Below, piece by piece: positions 25,042 to 34,526 of a stretch of DNA of 64,000 nt. Position numbers and translations under genes: made by a program. Below the pieces are notes generated by a model. That model searched no databases. It had not been told where the DNA came from and saw only the letters and a list, made by a program, of their open reading frames with translations. Source of the stretch: Paenibacillus antarcticus. Its GTDB lineage: Bacteria > Bacillota > Bacilli > Paenibacillales > Paenibacillaceae. The stretch is taken from NCBI RefSeq assembly GCF_001637225.1, contig NZ_LVJI01000009.1:1-64000 (forward strand), read 5' to 3'. Every line of letters begins with the position of its first letter. The first letter of the stretch is position 1.

Positions 25042-26232
25042 ATGATTATTAAGCCGAGAACACGTGGATTTATATGTACGACATCGCATCCTGAGGGTTG
25101 TGCTAGTCAGGTACACGAGCAAATAAAATATGTACAAGCGAATCCAGAAATTAAGGGTCCCCGCAATGTATTAGTCATCGGAGCCTCTACGGGCTATGGA
25201 CTGGCATCTCGAATCGTAGCTGCATTTGGAGCACATGCAAACACAGTTGGTGTTTACCGCCCAAGTGGTGGAAGTGAGAAACGCACCGCTTCAGCTGGTT
25301 GGTACAATTCTGCAGCGTTTGAGAAAGCAGCAGAAGCTGCTGGTCTCAAATCATACAGTGTCACAGGGGACGCTTTCTCTTCCGAGACAAAGGACAAGAC
25401 GATCGAACTTATTCGCACTGAACTGGGCCAAGTGGACCTAGTCATCTATAGTGTCGCTTCCCCACGTAGAATTGATCCGCAGACAGGTGAATTGGTCAAT
25501 TCCGTACTTAAACCTATTGGAAATTCTTTTACGAACCAAACCGTCAATTTCCATACGGGAGAAGTGAGTCAAGTTACGATTGAAGAGGCAACCGAACAAG
25601 AAGTGCATGATACGGTCACAGTGATGGGTGGCGATGATTGGAAGCTATGGATCGATGGACTTCGTCAAGCTGGCGTACTAGCTGATAACGCAACGACTAT
25701 CGCATACTCATACATCGGTTCAGAAATCACGCAAGCTATTTATAGAGATGGCTCCATTGGTCAAGCCAAAGATCACCTTGAGGCAACTGCCCTACAAATG
25801 AATGACCAACTCGCTATAGGCGGGGGGCGTGCTTATGTATGTGTTAGCAAGGCACTTGTAACGCAATCTAGTTCCGCTATTCCAGTTGTACCATTATATG
25901 TTTCTGCCTTATATAAAGTGATGAAGGAAAAGGGACTTCACGAAGGATGTATTGAACAAACATATCGATTGTTTAATGAACGTCTGTACACGGATAGTGG
26001 TACACCTGTAGATGAAAAAGGCCGCATTCGCATCGATGATTGGGAATTACGCGAAGATGTACAAGCTGAGGTCACTCAGATATGGAATCAGATCACGACA
26101 GAAAATATTTATGAACTTACGGATCTCAAGGGATACACCCGTGAATTCTTCCAACTGTTTGGATTTGAATCCGAAGGTGTAGATTATGATGCTGATATTA
26201 ACCCTGATGTTCAGGTCCCTAACTCCCTATAA
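25042..26232 (+). CDS. fabV: Trans-2-enoyl-ACP/CoA reductase FabV
   Basis: A 396-residue NADH-dependent enoyl reductase, much longer than FabI. It has the N-terminal IIKPRTRGFICTTSHPEGC signature, the nucleotide-binding GASTGYGLASR (about 47-57) and the catalytic Tyr234-X8-Lys243 pair characteristic of FabV. It carries out the last step of fatty-acid elongation and in other bacteria gives intrinsic triclosan resistance. GAGAGGAA lies upstream of the ATG. A TetR-type regulator follows 44 bases later, probably in the same operon. Confidence 0.95.
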   Translation: MIIKPRTRGFICTTSHPEGCASQVHEQIKYVQANPEIKGPRNVLVIGASTGYGLASRIVAAFGAHANTVGVYRPSGGSEKRTASAGWYNSAAFEKAAEAAGLKSYSVTGDAFSSETKDKTIELIRTELGQVDLVIYSVASPRRIDPQTGELVNSVLKPIGNSFTNQTVNFHTGEVSQVTIEEATEQEVHDTVTVMGGDDWKLWIDGLRQAGVLADNATTIAYSYIGSEITQAIYRDGSIGQAKDHLEATALQMNDQLAIGGGRAYVCVSKALVTQSSSAIPVVPLYVSALYKVMKEKGLHEGCIEQTYRLFNERLYTDSGTPVDEKGRIRIDDWELREDVQAEVTQIWNQITTENIYELTDLKGYTREFFQLFGFESEGVDYDADINPDVQVPNSL

Positions 26233-26276
26233 TCAATACCCAATCGTGTAAGATTCGTCATTGGAGGACGATAGTA

Positions 26277-26888
26277 ATGGTAATTCCTAAAAAAACCGAC
26301 CCTAGGGTCGTTCGCACACAGCGTCTGCTTCGTAAAGCGATGTTTGAATTACTAGAAACCCGCGAATTCGAACAAATTACGGTGCAAGATATCGCTGACC
26401 TTGCTACCATTAAACGTGCTACTTTTTATCTCCATTTCAATGATAAACAGGATTTGGTTCAGCAGTGCATCATTGATCTTCTTCAGGAACTACGCGAGTC
26501 GATGGAATATTCCACCGAAGAACCTGTACAGTTTAATTTCACCAGCGGTGAAGCCCATCCCAGTTTCATACGGCTCTTTCACCATGTAGGTGAACACTAT
26601 GATCAATATCAGGCATTGTTGGTGAAGAATCGGATTCCTGCCTTTTCCTCTGGACTGATGGAACTCATTCACGAATTTGTATCTCAAGGGATCAACCATA
26701 TAGAACCTAATGACAATAATCTCACTGCAAATCGTGACTTAATTATCAAATATGTGGAGTCTGCCTTTCTAGAGGTGATTATCTGGTGGATTGAGAACCA
26801 AATGCCTTACCCCGAGAAAGATATGGCCTCACAATTGATGAATCTCTCCATTAAAGGTCCGTATATTATACAGCCCGGACAACAATAG
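26277..26888 (+). CDS. TetR/AcrR family regulator
   Basis: A 203-residue regulator. Residues about 10-60 form a TetR helix-turn-helix (RTQRLLRKAMFELLETREFE, ITVQDIADLATIKRATFYLHF). The C-terminal ~130 residues are helical and resemble the TetR_C domain found in DhaS-like regulators. GGAGG lies eight bases before the ATG. It is co-directional with fabV and followed by a terminator, so it probably controls its own operon in response to a lipid-related or toxic ligand; the ligand is unknown. Confidence 0.9.
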   Translation: MVIPKKTDPRVVRTQRLLRKAMFELLETREFEQITVQDIADLATIKRATFYLHFNDKQDLVQQCIIDLLQELRESMEYSTEEPVQFNFTSGEAHPSFIRLFHHVGEHYDQYQALLVKNRIPAFSSGLMELIHEFVSQGINHIEPNDNNLTANRDLIIKYVESAFLEVIIWWIENQMPYPEKDMASQLMNLSIKGPYIIQPGQQ

Positions 26889-26897
26889 AAATGATGA

Positions 26898-26935
26898 GAA
26901 AGGAGCTCTCCCGTGAATGCGAGAGAGCTCCTTTC
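26898..26935. terminator. Hairpin terminator between convergent genes
   Basis: GAAAGGAGCTCTC / GAGAGCTCCTTTC, a 13-bp perfect stem, separates the TetR gene from the convergent SDR gene. T-tracts are weak on both sides. Confidence 0.7.
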
Positions 26936-26945
26936 ATGTTTCCAT

Positions 26946-27692
26946 TTACAGAGCAGTCCAACCACCATCAATAACTAGTTCCGATCCAGTCATATACCGA
27001 GACTCATCAGAAGCTAGATATAATACGCCATAAGCGATATCTTCTGGTTTACCGAAGTAAGGTAATTGTGTGAATGTCTTATAATAAGGCGTAGCAGATT
27101 CAAATGTTGGAGCGGTCATTGGTGTTTCAATAATGCCGGGATGAATTGAATTGACACGAATTTGTGATTTGGCGAATTCAACCGCAGCAGCTTTAGAGAT
27201 CGCTCGCAATGCACCTTTGGCAGCAGTGTATGCGCTCGAACCAGCCATACCTACAATACCACCGATAGAGGAAATATTAATGACTGAACCTGCCCCTATC
27301 TTTTGCATTTCAGGGATTACGTATTTCATTCCCAGCATACAACCGTTCAAGTTAATATCCATCACTTTATTCCAATGATCCATCTCCAGGTTAGCAATGG
27401 TCATGGTTGAAGAAATACCGGCATTGTTAACTAGAATATCTATTTTTCCGTATTGTTTAAGCGTCTCTTCTATTACTCTCTTCCAGTCATCCTCAGAAGC
27501 AACATTATGTTGAAGAGCTATTGCTTCTCCGCCAATACTCTTAATTTCTTTTATAATTTCGTTCAGCGCATTGATATTCAGGTCGGTTCCTACCACCATA
27601 GCTCCTTCTTGTGCAAAAAGTCTAGCGTCAGCCGCCCCCAATCCATTTGCAGCTCCTGTTATAATTGCCACTTTACCACTTAAACGTCCCAT
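26946..27692 (-). CDS. SDR family oxidoreductase
   Basis: A 248-residue classical short-chain dehydrogenase. The cofactor motif TGAANGLG is near residues 12-19, NNAG near 87, the catalytic Ser in INISS and the YTAAK pair near 154-158. The chosen ATG begins MGRLSGKVAIITG and has AGGGAG six bases upstream; the longer open frame to 27794 has no ribosome binding site and no homology-like content. Members of this class include 3-alpha/20-beta-hydroxysteroid-like and glucose dehydrogenase-like enzymes; the substrate is not predictable. It is monocistronic. Confidence 0.9.
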   Translation of the reverse strand: MGRLSGKVAIITGAANGLGAADARLFAQEGAMVVGTDLNINALNEIIKEIKSIGGEAIALQHNVASEDDWKRVIEETLKQYGKIDILVNNAGISSTMTIANLEMDHWNKVMDINLNGCMLGMKYVIPEMQKIGAGSVINISSIGGIVGMAGSSAYTAAKGALRAISKAAAVEFAKSQIRVNSIHPGIIETPMTAPTFESATPYYKTFTQLPYFGKPEDIAYGVLYLASDESRYMTGSELVIDGGWTAL

Positions 27693-27878
27693 ATTAATCT
27701 CCCTCTCCATTATGAACTTAGCATTCCGTAACCGCTTACAAGGAGAAGTATATACCTTATTGTCCATTATGTGAATTAATATACATAATGTCATTTAATA
27801 TTATAATTATTCAACTCTAATCTCCTCCGCTGCTCATACTCGCGCAAAGGTGCCTAGGATTGACGAAGGACCTCTGCT

Positions 27879-28088
27879 GTGGTACTGTCCAAGAAATGTG
27901 ATCAAAGATTATCGAGGCAGACGGAGTGCTTATATATACACCAGAATATGGGACCGGTATACCTGCGTATTGAAGAATGCCTTAGATTGGATCGTTTCAT
28001 GAAGGGATTACCACAAATTCCAAAGACACAACATGAGCTGCTAAACGTACTTCGAGCGCTTAAGCATGATTGTTACGATAAGAAATAA
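27879..28088 (+). CDS. Small hypothetical ORF, doubtful
   Basis: A 69-codon frame from a GTG, ending HELLNVLRALKHDCYDKK. No ribosome binding site is seen before the GTG or before the in-frame ATG at 27948. The C-terminal half looks protein-like (amphipathic, charged), but the family is not recognised. It could be a remnant of a longer gene, because an overlapping frame just upstream also reads without stops. It lies in the gap before the aspartase gene. Confidence 0.3.
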   Translation: MVLSKKCDQRLSRQTECLYIHQNMGPVYLRIEECLRLDRFMKGLPQIPKTQHELLNVLRALKHDCYDKK

Positions 28089-28201
28089 AATTACAATTGA
28101 TAACCTGACATGAAACGACTATAATGAGACCGAGTCTGGTAAATAAAGTGCTTACACCAGGATTATATTACTATCTTTTCACACTCGGAGGAATTCATAT
28201 T

Positions 28202-29611
28202 ATGAGATTGGAAAAAGACTTTCTTGGTACTAAAGATGTTCCGTCACACGCTTATTACGGTATTCAAACCATAAGAGCATCAGAGAATTTCCCCATTACT
28301 GGACAACGCATTCATCCCGAATTAATTCGTGCCATGGCAATGGTTAAAAAAGGCGCAGCAATGGCTAATATGGAAATCAGACGATTACTTCCCTCTAAGG
28401 GAGATGCTATCGTTCAAGCCGCTGATGAAATTATTGCTGGTCAATGGTTCGATCAGTTTATTGTCGACCCCATTCAAGGTGGTGCAGGAACATCCATTAA
28501 TATGAATACCAACGAGGTCATTGCTAATCGTGCCCTTGAAATCATAGGCAAGGACAAAGGAAGTTATGCTGACATTAGTCCGAATAATCATGTCAATATG
28601 GCTCAGTCTACAAACGATTCTTTCCCTACAGCAGTACACTTAGCTGTACTGACAATGATTGAGAAGCTACTTTTGACCATGAAAGACTTACATAAAGCAT
28701 TCAGTGATAAAGCTACGGAATTTGACGGTGTTATCAAAATGGGACGAACCCATTTACAGGATGCTGTGCCCATCCGTCTCGGACAAGAGTTCCAAGCTTA
28801 CGCTCGTGTGCTTGAAAGAGATATAAAGAGACTTACTTCCACAAAACCCAATTTACTCGATATTAATATGGGTGCAACTGCCGTGGGTACAGGGCTTAAT
28901 GCAGATGTAACTTATATTAAGCGGGTGGCGGAAATACTTGCAGAACTAAGTGGTTTTCCTTTAGAGCCTGCAGAACATCTCGTAGATGCAACACAAAATA
29001 CAGATGCTTATACAGAAGTCTCAGCAGCACTGAAAATCTGTATGATGAACATGTCGAAAGTCGCTAATGACCTTCGTCTCATGGCATCGGGTCCAAGAGC
29101 TGGATTAGGAGAAATTACGCTCCCTTCCCGTCAACCAGGATCATCCATCATGCCAGGTAAAGTGAACCCTGTAATGTGTGAAGTCATTACTCAGATTGCA
29201 TTCCAAGTCATCGGTAATGATCATACCATTTGCCTCGCGTCAGAAGCTGGTCAATTGGAACTAAACGTAATGGAACCGGTATTGGTGTACAACTTACTTC
29301 AATCTTTAGAAATTATGAATCAGGGATTCCGTGTCTTTAGAGAACATTGTATTGAAGGTATTCAGGCCAACGTAGATCATTGTCGTGAATATGTTGAGAA
29401 CAGTGTAGGTATTATTACCGCGCTTAACCCTCACTTAGGTTATGAAGTCGTATCCCGCATCGCTCAGGAAGCTATTAATACAGGTAAATCGGTACGTAGT
29501 CTATGTCTCCTCTACAATGTGTTGACCGAAGAGGAATTAAATATCATACTCGATCCGTATCAAATGACGAACCCTGGTATCGCAGGTGCAGAACTACTTC
29601 ATAGGGAGTAA
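28202..29611 (+). CDS. aspA: Aspartate ammonia-lyase (aspartase)
   Basis: A 469-residue member of the fumarase/aspartase superfamily, converting L-aspartate to fumarate and ammonia. It has the signature SSIMPGKVNPV in the flexible catalytic loop, MGRTHLQDAVP and the N-terminal EKDFLGTKDVPSHAYYG, which separates aspartases from fumarases. GGAGG lies ten bases before the ATG at 28202; the frame upstream of it to 28124 has no such site. It is monocistronic and followed by an unusually long perfect palindrome. No asparaginase or AnsR-type regulator is adjacent, unlike the B. subtilis ans operon. Confidence 0.93.
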   Translation: MRLEKDFLGTKDVPSHAYYGIQTIRASENFPITGQRIHPELIRAMAMVKKGAAMANMEIRRLLPSKGDAIVQAADEIIAGQWFDQFIVDPIQGGAGTSINMNTNEVIANRALEIIGKDKGSYADISPNNHVNMAQSTNDSFPTAVHLAVLTMIEKLLLTMKDLHKAFSDKATEFDGVIKMGRTHLQDAVPIRLGQEFQAYARVLERDIKRLTSTKPNLLDINMGATAVGTGLNADVTYIKRVAEILAELSGFPLEPAEHLVDATQNTDAYTEVSAALKICMMNMSKVANDLRLMASGPRAGLGEITLPSRQPGSSIMPGKVNPVMCEVITQIAFQVIGNDHTICLASEAGQLELNVMEPVLVYNLLQSLEIMNQGFRVFREHCIEGIQANVDHCREYVENSVGIITALNPHLGYEVVSRIAQEAINTGKSVRSLCLLYNVLTEEELNIILDPYQMTNPGIAGAELLHRE

Positions 29612-29681
29612 AATAGTCTTTCCTGTAGAGAAGTAGTTCTTCATCATCAGTAACTTTATTATATTGAGATAAATGATTTGC

Positions 29682-29727
29682 AATCTAAAGGGGAGAACCA
29701 GATATATCTGGTTCTCCCCTTTAGATT
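29682..29727. terminator. Perfect 46-base palindrome after aspA
   Basis: Two 23-base arms (29682-29704 and 29705-29727) are exact reverse complements with no spacer; the core is CCAGATATATCTGG flanked by GGGGAGAA / TTCTCCCC. It probably terminates aspA and could act in both directions, although there is no long T-tract. The remainder of 29612-29913 is AT-rich and shows nothing else I can support. Confidence 0.6.
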
Positions 29728-29913
29728 TGCTTTTATGATTAAAATGAGTTTTAATTCGAACTTTGTTCAAATATAGGTTCATAAACATGAGGCGCTTAAG
29801 TCATGTAACTAGATTCGTTTTTTGTTCCTTATTATGAATTTTTCATATGCTGTAATATTATAATAAAGAAGGCGCTGTTTTCATTTCCTTACCTATTCAA
29901 TATTTGATATTAT

Positions 29914-30337
29914 TTAGATCCGATTGAAAATGGATGCATTTGAAGATTCATTCATCGGAGCAACTAATTCAACCTTTATTCTATCCGGGCCTTCGAAATA
30001 TACCGCATATGTATCTTGCCATCCAGCTCGTAGTTTTTTTGTCCAAATACAGTATTTTGACGGCTCTCTTATTTAGTTCTATCATGATCTCATTGACTTG
30101 TTCTTTAGAATTAGTATGGAAAGCCAAATGGTTAAGCCCTACGCGATGTCGATTGTACGCGATACCCATATATTTTCTCTCTGCTTGTACAAATACGATA
30201 TAGGTATTATCGTATTTGTAACTCACACCTTGTTCCCATTGCTGATATTTTACATAGCCTAATTTGATAAGAAACCAACCCCAGAAATCCTTTGTCACAC
30301 TTAAGTTTGAAACGTTTAATTCAACATGGTGTAACAT
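29914..30337 (-). pseudogene. VOC/glyoxalase family protein, frameshifted
   Basis: The N-terminal part (MLHHVELNVSNLSVTKDFW...) is a normal vicinal-oxygen-chelate domain with an early metal-binding His. Codon reading is lost at a run of seven A (minus strand; T7 at 30034-30040 on the plus strand). Dropping one A restores a typical C-terminus, GWQDTYAVYFEGPDRIKVEL, and runs on to a stop at 29914. As it stands translation ends early with an unrelated tail at 29981. The cause is either a true mutation or slippage, or a sequencing error in the homopolymer. Confidence 0.8.
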
Positions 30338-30356
30338 GTATTAGCTCTCCGTTCTA

Positions 30357-31562
30357 TTATTGTCTCTTCATAATCCTATTGGCAGAGAGCAAGAATGGTA
30401 TTCCAAAGGCGGATGTCACAGCAATGATCGTGAATATAATAACGGATGAATCTACACCTAACGCATCCAAGAGAAATCCTCCTAGCAACGGCGCCATCAC
30501 ATTCCCCAAATTATTGAATCCTATCATTCCAAAATATGTTCCTCGAAGTTCGGTCGTAGCGATCCTATCAATGAGCACATCCGTCATCGTAAACATCAAT
30601 ACCTCTCCTATCGTGAATAACACAACACCAACCATTAATCCAATAAGAGATTGAAAGATTCCAAATAACAGTAGACTGCAAGATACAAATACACTTCCTA
30701 GTATAAGGGGAATAACCGGTGGTAACTTACTTGCGTATTTAACTACAGGGAATTGACATGCCAGCACGACAATCGCATTGAGTGATAACATATAGCTAAA
30801 CCACTTCGCTCCATCTTCAATCGTTGGGCTCATCTCCATATATTGTGCTAACGTAGAACTGAAATGTCCGTATCCAAGTACACAGAATATCATTCCGATC
30901 AGCACACACATAAATATGCGGTCCCCACTAACAGCACGGAACGCACCCATGAGTGTAACCTGTTCACTACTGCTACTAGTAGCAGTACCCAGTTCAGGGT
31001 ATCTAATGAATTGAATAATCAACGTCACACCATAGAATAAGTACACGATCCCCGCAATAACAAAAGACCAGTTGGACCCTGATGCTCCCATTTGCAAGCC
31101 CAATATAGGTCCAAATACAACACCCAAGTTAATTGCGGCATACCGTAAGTTAAACACAAGTAGCTTGCTTTCCTGAGGTGTAATATCTGCGAGCAAGGCA
31201 CGAGAAGTTGGTTCAAACATCGCACGACACAAACCGTTAAGTGCGTTCACTACAAAAAAAATCCAGATTTCGTCTGCAACGGCAAACCCTATAAAGACTA
31301 GAGCCCAGCCGAATACCGAGATCAACAGCACCTTTTTCCGACCTATAATATCAGATATGTATCCTCCGTAGAAACTAGCAAACACACCAATTAACGAGCT
31401 TACAGCAACAACGATTCCGGTCTGTGATGCGGATGCACCCATCGTTTTAATCAAATAAATAGATAAAAACGGGATACTCATGGACGTGGCCATTCGACCA
31501 AAAATCGAACCCAAAATAATGGTCCATGATAAGGGATGAATGTTCTTTAATTGTGATTTCAT
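30357..31562 (-). CDS. MFS transporter, drug-efflux-like
   Basis: A 401-residue protein with 12 predicted membrane segments. The cytoplasmic loop GGYISDIIGRKKVLL between segments 2 and 3 is the MFS motif A, and ALNGLCRAMFEPTSRALLAD resembles segments of MdtG/YttB-type exporters. GGAGAAAG precedes the ATG by about 12 bases. It is probably a proton-coupled efflux pump, with unpredictable substrate. It is followed by the broken VOC gene, a class often linked to antibiotic resistance, which could once have formed a pair with it. Confidence 0.88.
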   Translation of the reverse strand: MKSQLKNIHPLSWTIILGSIFGRMATSMSIPFLSIYLIKTMGASASQTGIVVAVSSLIGVFASFYGGYISDIIGRKKVLLISVFGWALVFIGFAVADEIWIFFVVNALNGLCRAMFEPTSRALLADITPQESKLLVFNLRYAAINLGVVFGPILGLQMGASGSNWSFVIAGIVYLFYGVTLIIQFIRYPELGTATSSSSEQVTLMGAFRAVSGDRIFMCVLIGMIFCVLGYGHFSSTLAQYMEMSPTIEDGAKWFSYMLSLNAIVVLACQFPVVKYASKLPPVIPLILGSVFVSCSLLLFGIFQSLIGLMVGVVLFTIGEVLMFTMTDVLIDRIATTELRGTYFGMIGFNNLGNVMAPLLGGFLLDALGVDSSVIIFTIIAVTSAFGIPFLLSANRIMKRQ

Positions 31563-31656
31563 ATCATGTCGCTTTCTCCAACTCTAAGTTGTAATTTATT
31601 TTCACTACTTATGTATCCGAACTAATTTTATTATTCTAACACAGAACGTGTATTTG

Positions 31657-31872
31657 CTAAACTGCATGATAGATATTATATGAAATCAGAATTAGCCGCA
31701 AAGCCCGACTAATCATCATCGATAATACAGATACATCCGATACATGCTCTTCATCCTCAAACTCTTTAAATGTCACCTTTAAACCACGATCTGAGTGAAT
31801 GGAGAGACGTTCTGATAGTTCCCTCGCTTGATAAAAATTACGAGGAACATGACTTTTCTCCAATTCTCCCAT
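31657..31872 (-). pseudogene. C-terminal fragment of an alpha/beta-hydrolase (esterase)
   Basis: A 71-codon frame that reads like the last third of IroE/Fes-type esterases: ELSERLSIHSDRGLKVTFKE, then FEDEEHV, where the His would be the catalytic one, then MISRALRL. No N-terminal part with a GxSxGG nucleophile is present; the thrS terminator region lies directly upstream. It is a decayed remnant. Confidence 0.65.
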
Positions 31873-31911
31873 CAGTCAATCAAATCTTGAAAAAACCGAA
31901 TTCAACACATA

Positions 31912-31976
31912 ATAAAAACCCGCTGAAGATTTGCTTATGTACCAAGCAAAATACTTCTACGGGTTCTTCATTGCAG
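31912..31976 (-). terminator. Terminator of thrS
   Basis: AACCCG...GAAG...TTTGCTT pairs with AAGCAAA...CTTC...CGGGTT as a long interrupted stem; on the minus strand TTTTTATT follows. Confidence 0.8.
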
Positions 31977-32024
31977 TTATTAATATTATTTACAACTACC
32001 CTTATCTGAGTTCATCCTACATCT

Positions 32025-33944
32025 TTAATACATTTGAGTATGGACTTCCCCTTTCACCATCTCAATCAGTTCTCTCACACGCCTCATACCAAGATCGCCT
32101 TCGCCGCGCTTACGCACTGACACGCTATCTGAACTTCTCTCATTCTCTCCAATAATAAGCATGTATGGTGATTTCTCTAACTGTGCCTCACGGATCTTAT
32201 AACCAAGCTTCTCATTGCGTACATCAATCTCTACTCGTATTCCATCCTGTTCTAGCTGTTTCTTCACCTGAAAGGCAACATCGTTATCCTTCTCGGAGAC
32301 GGGCAGAATCTTGGCTTGCACCGGTGCGAGCCAGATTGGAAATGCTCCACTATAATGTTCTGTTAGAATCCCTAAGAATCTATCTATGGAACCAAATATA
32401 GCTCGATGGATAACAACAGGTCTATGCTTCTGATTGTACTCTCCCACGTATGTCAGATCGAATTTCTCTGGCATCTGGAAGTCCAATTGAATCGTGCCAC
32501 ATTGCCAATTTCGTTTGAGGGCATCTTGAATGTGAAAGTCAATTTTAGGTCCGTAGAATGCACCATCACCTTCATTCACACGATATTGAATGCCACGCTG
32601 ATCTAGCACATTTGCCAAAGATTGCTCAGCAATATCCCACAGTTCATCCGATCCCATATAATCTTCTGGGCGAGTAGATAGCTCAATCTTATATTCGAAT
32701 CCAAACACTTTATAGATATGATCAATCAATGCAATTGCACGACTAATCTCTTCTTCGATCTGATCCGGACGAGCAAATATGTGGGCATCATCTTGGCAAA
32801 ATGTACGGACTCGCATCATTCCATTCAGCGCTCCCGAATATTCGTGGCGGTGAACTTGACCAAATTCAGATAAGCGGATAGGTAAATCTCGATAGGAATG
32901 TAGACTATTTTTAAAAATAAGCATATGCCCCGGACAATTCATTGGTTTGAGTGCAAAGGTTGTTTCGTCCACGTTCGTAAAATACATATTCTCACGGTAA
33001 TGCTCGTAGTGTCCGGATTGCTCCCATAGTCGATTGTTCATCATCAGTGGTGTAAATACCTCTTCATAACCCCATAGTCTTTGTAACTCACGAGAGTATT
33101 GTTCAAGTGTATTGCGGATCGCCATACCCTTAGGTAGATAAAAAGGCATGCCAGGTGACTCTTCAGAGAACATGAACAATTCGAGTTCTTTACCCAGCTT
33201 ACGATGATCACGTTTCTTCGCTTCCTCCAACAAATATAGATGCTCCTCGAGATCTGCCTTTTTCGGAAAAGAAGTACCGTAGATTCGCTGAAGCATTTTA
33301 TTATCCGAATTCCCGCGCCAGTACGCTCCCGCTACACTTAATAACTTGAACACTTTAATCCGTCCAGTTGATGGCAAGTGAGGTCCCCGGCACAAATCTA
33401 CAAACTCCCCTTGCTCATAAATCGAAATAACTGCATCCTCCGACAAGTTAGCAATGAGTTCTAGCTTTAACGGCTCATCCAATTGCTCGAACTTTCGGTT
33501 GGCTTCCTCTCGACTCACCTCTCGACGCAATATAGGCAGATTCTCTTGAATCACTTTGCCCATTTCTGTCTCAATCGCAGCGAGATCATCGACTGATAAC
33601 GGTGTCTCTATATCGATATCATAATAAAATCCATCTTCGATAACAGGTCCAATTCCTAACTTCACATTTCTCGAACCGAATAACCGTTTAATCGCTTGTG
33701 CCATAACATGTGCAGTTGTATGTCTATATATATATAATCCTTCACGGCTATCAAGTGTTATCAACTCGACGAGGCAATCATGCTCAATCGAGTGATTGAG
33801 ATCAACGATAGTGCCGTTCGTTGTTCCAGCCACCGCATTCTTTTTCAAACCTGTACTGATTGATTCTGCTACTTCTGATATCGAGGTTCCTTGCGGATAC
33901 CTCCTAACTGTTCCATCTTGCAGCGTTACGTTAATCTCATTCAT
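32025..33944 (-). CDS. thrS: Threonyl-tRNA synthetase
   Basis: A 639-residue class II synthetase: TGS domain (about 1-62), the second additional/editing domain with the HxxxH-type motif HTTAHVMAQ, a catalytic core with RIYGTSFPK and the class II motifs (including the motif 2 block FRVHRHE-like VHRHEYSGALNGMMRVR), and a C-terminal anticodon-binding domain from about 535. The ATG at 33944 has GGAGG nine bases upstream; the frame extension to 33986 has none. Expression is controlled by the T-box leader upstream. Bacillales often carry two thrS-like genes and this could be either one. Confidence 0.95.
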   Translation of the reverse strand: MNEINVTLQDGTVRRYPQGTSISEVAESISTGLKKNAVAGTTNGTIVDLNHSIEHDCLVELITLDSREGLYIYRHTTAHVMAQAIKRLFGSRNVKLGIGPVIEDGFYYDIDIETPLSVDDLAAIETEMGKVIQENLPILRREVSREEANRKFEQLDEPLKLELIANLSEDAVISIYEQGEFVDLCRGPHLPSTGRIKVFKLLSVAGAYWRGNSDNKMLQRIYGTSFPKKADLEEHLYLLEEAKKRDHRKLGKELELFMFSEESPGMPFYLPKGMAIRNTLEQYSRELQRLWGYEEVFTPLMMNNRLWEQSGHYEHYRENMYFTNVDETTFALKPMNCPGHMLIFKNSLHSYRDLPIRLSEFGQVHRHEYSGALNGMMRVRTFCQDDAHIFARPDQIEEEISRAIALIDHIYKVFGFEYKIELSTRPEDYMGSDELWDIAEQSLANVLDQRGIQYRVNEGDGAFYGPKIDFHIQDALKRNWQCGTIQLDFQMPEKFDLTYVGEYNQKHRPVVIHRAIFGSIDRFLGILTEHYSGAFPIWLAPVQAKILPVSEKDNDVAFQVKKQLEQDGIRVEIDVRNEKLGYKIREAQLEKSPYMLIIGENERSSDSVSVRKRGEGDLGMRRVRELIEMVKGEVHTQMY

Positions 33945-33989
33945 CTTGATTAGCCTCCATTTCTCACAAATTGTTGTACGAGCCATTTA

Positions 33990-34300
33990 TTGAACGCAAA
34001 AAAGACGCATCACATCCCCCAAGGGACGAGTGCATCTAAGCTCGTGGTTCCACCCTAATTCAACCTGTCACAAACATGCTGAGGCTATTCACCCTAACGT
34101 GTTTGAAATAAACAAGGTCCTTCATTAATCATTAGTATCCTATAACGTAGATAAGACGGTGATATGTACAACCGTAAATTAACGGGTTCAACACCACAGC
34201 TACAAAGGGGTAATCTCACAACCGGTACAGTAGAAGCTTGCAGCAATCACTTCTATCTCTGGACAGTCCGGACAAGGAAATCATGTCTTTGATCAATGCC
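33990..34300 (-). promoter_or_regulatory. T-box leader (tRNA-Thr responsive) of thrS
   Basis: On the minus strand the T-box sequence AGGGTGGAACCACGAG (34041-34056) forms the antiterminator, followed by a competing terminator stem ending in TTTTTT near 34003. Upstream is a Stem I region with AGAGA (K-turn) and a distal stem AGAAG/CTTCT. A possible Thr specifier ACC lies at 34224-34226 in TGTACCGG; this codon assignment is tentative. Uncharged tRNA-Thr would favour read-through into thrS. Confidence 0.9.
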
Positions 34301-34344
34301 TAATTATGTTGGATTGGTGGTAATCCCCAACCAATACTGTGATC

Positions 34345-34374
34345 ATTATAAACTCACTAGTATAAAAATTGCAA
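34345..34374 (-). promoter_or_regulatory. Promoter of the thrS leader
   Basis: Minus strand TTGCAA (34369-34374), 18-bp spacer, TATAAT (34345-34350), giving a leader of roughly 390 bases. Confidence 0.6.
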
Positions 34375-34419
34375 CCCAATTCATGGTATTAAGTACGACT
34401 TGTATTATAGGTTTAATCA

Positions 34420-34455
34420 AAAGACCACTGGGGCATAAGCCTCAGTGGTCCTTTG
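34420..34455 (-). terminator. Terminator of the YjcZ-like gene
   Basis: GACCACTGGGGC / GCCTCAGTGGTC with an ATAA loop and one mismatch, followed by TTTTGATT on the minus strand. It lies between the small gene and the thrS promoter. Confidence 0.75.
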
Positions 34456-34526
34456 ATATGGCATGTTGGTTCAAAGAAATAACAATGAACCCTCCAAAAA
34501 AAGTTATTTTAAATATAAATTTTAGA

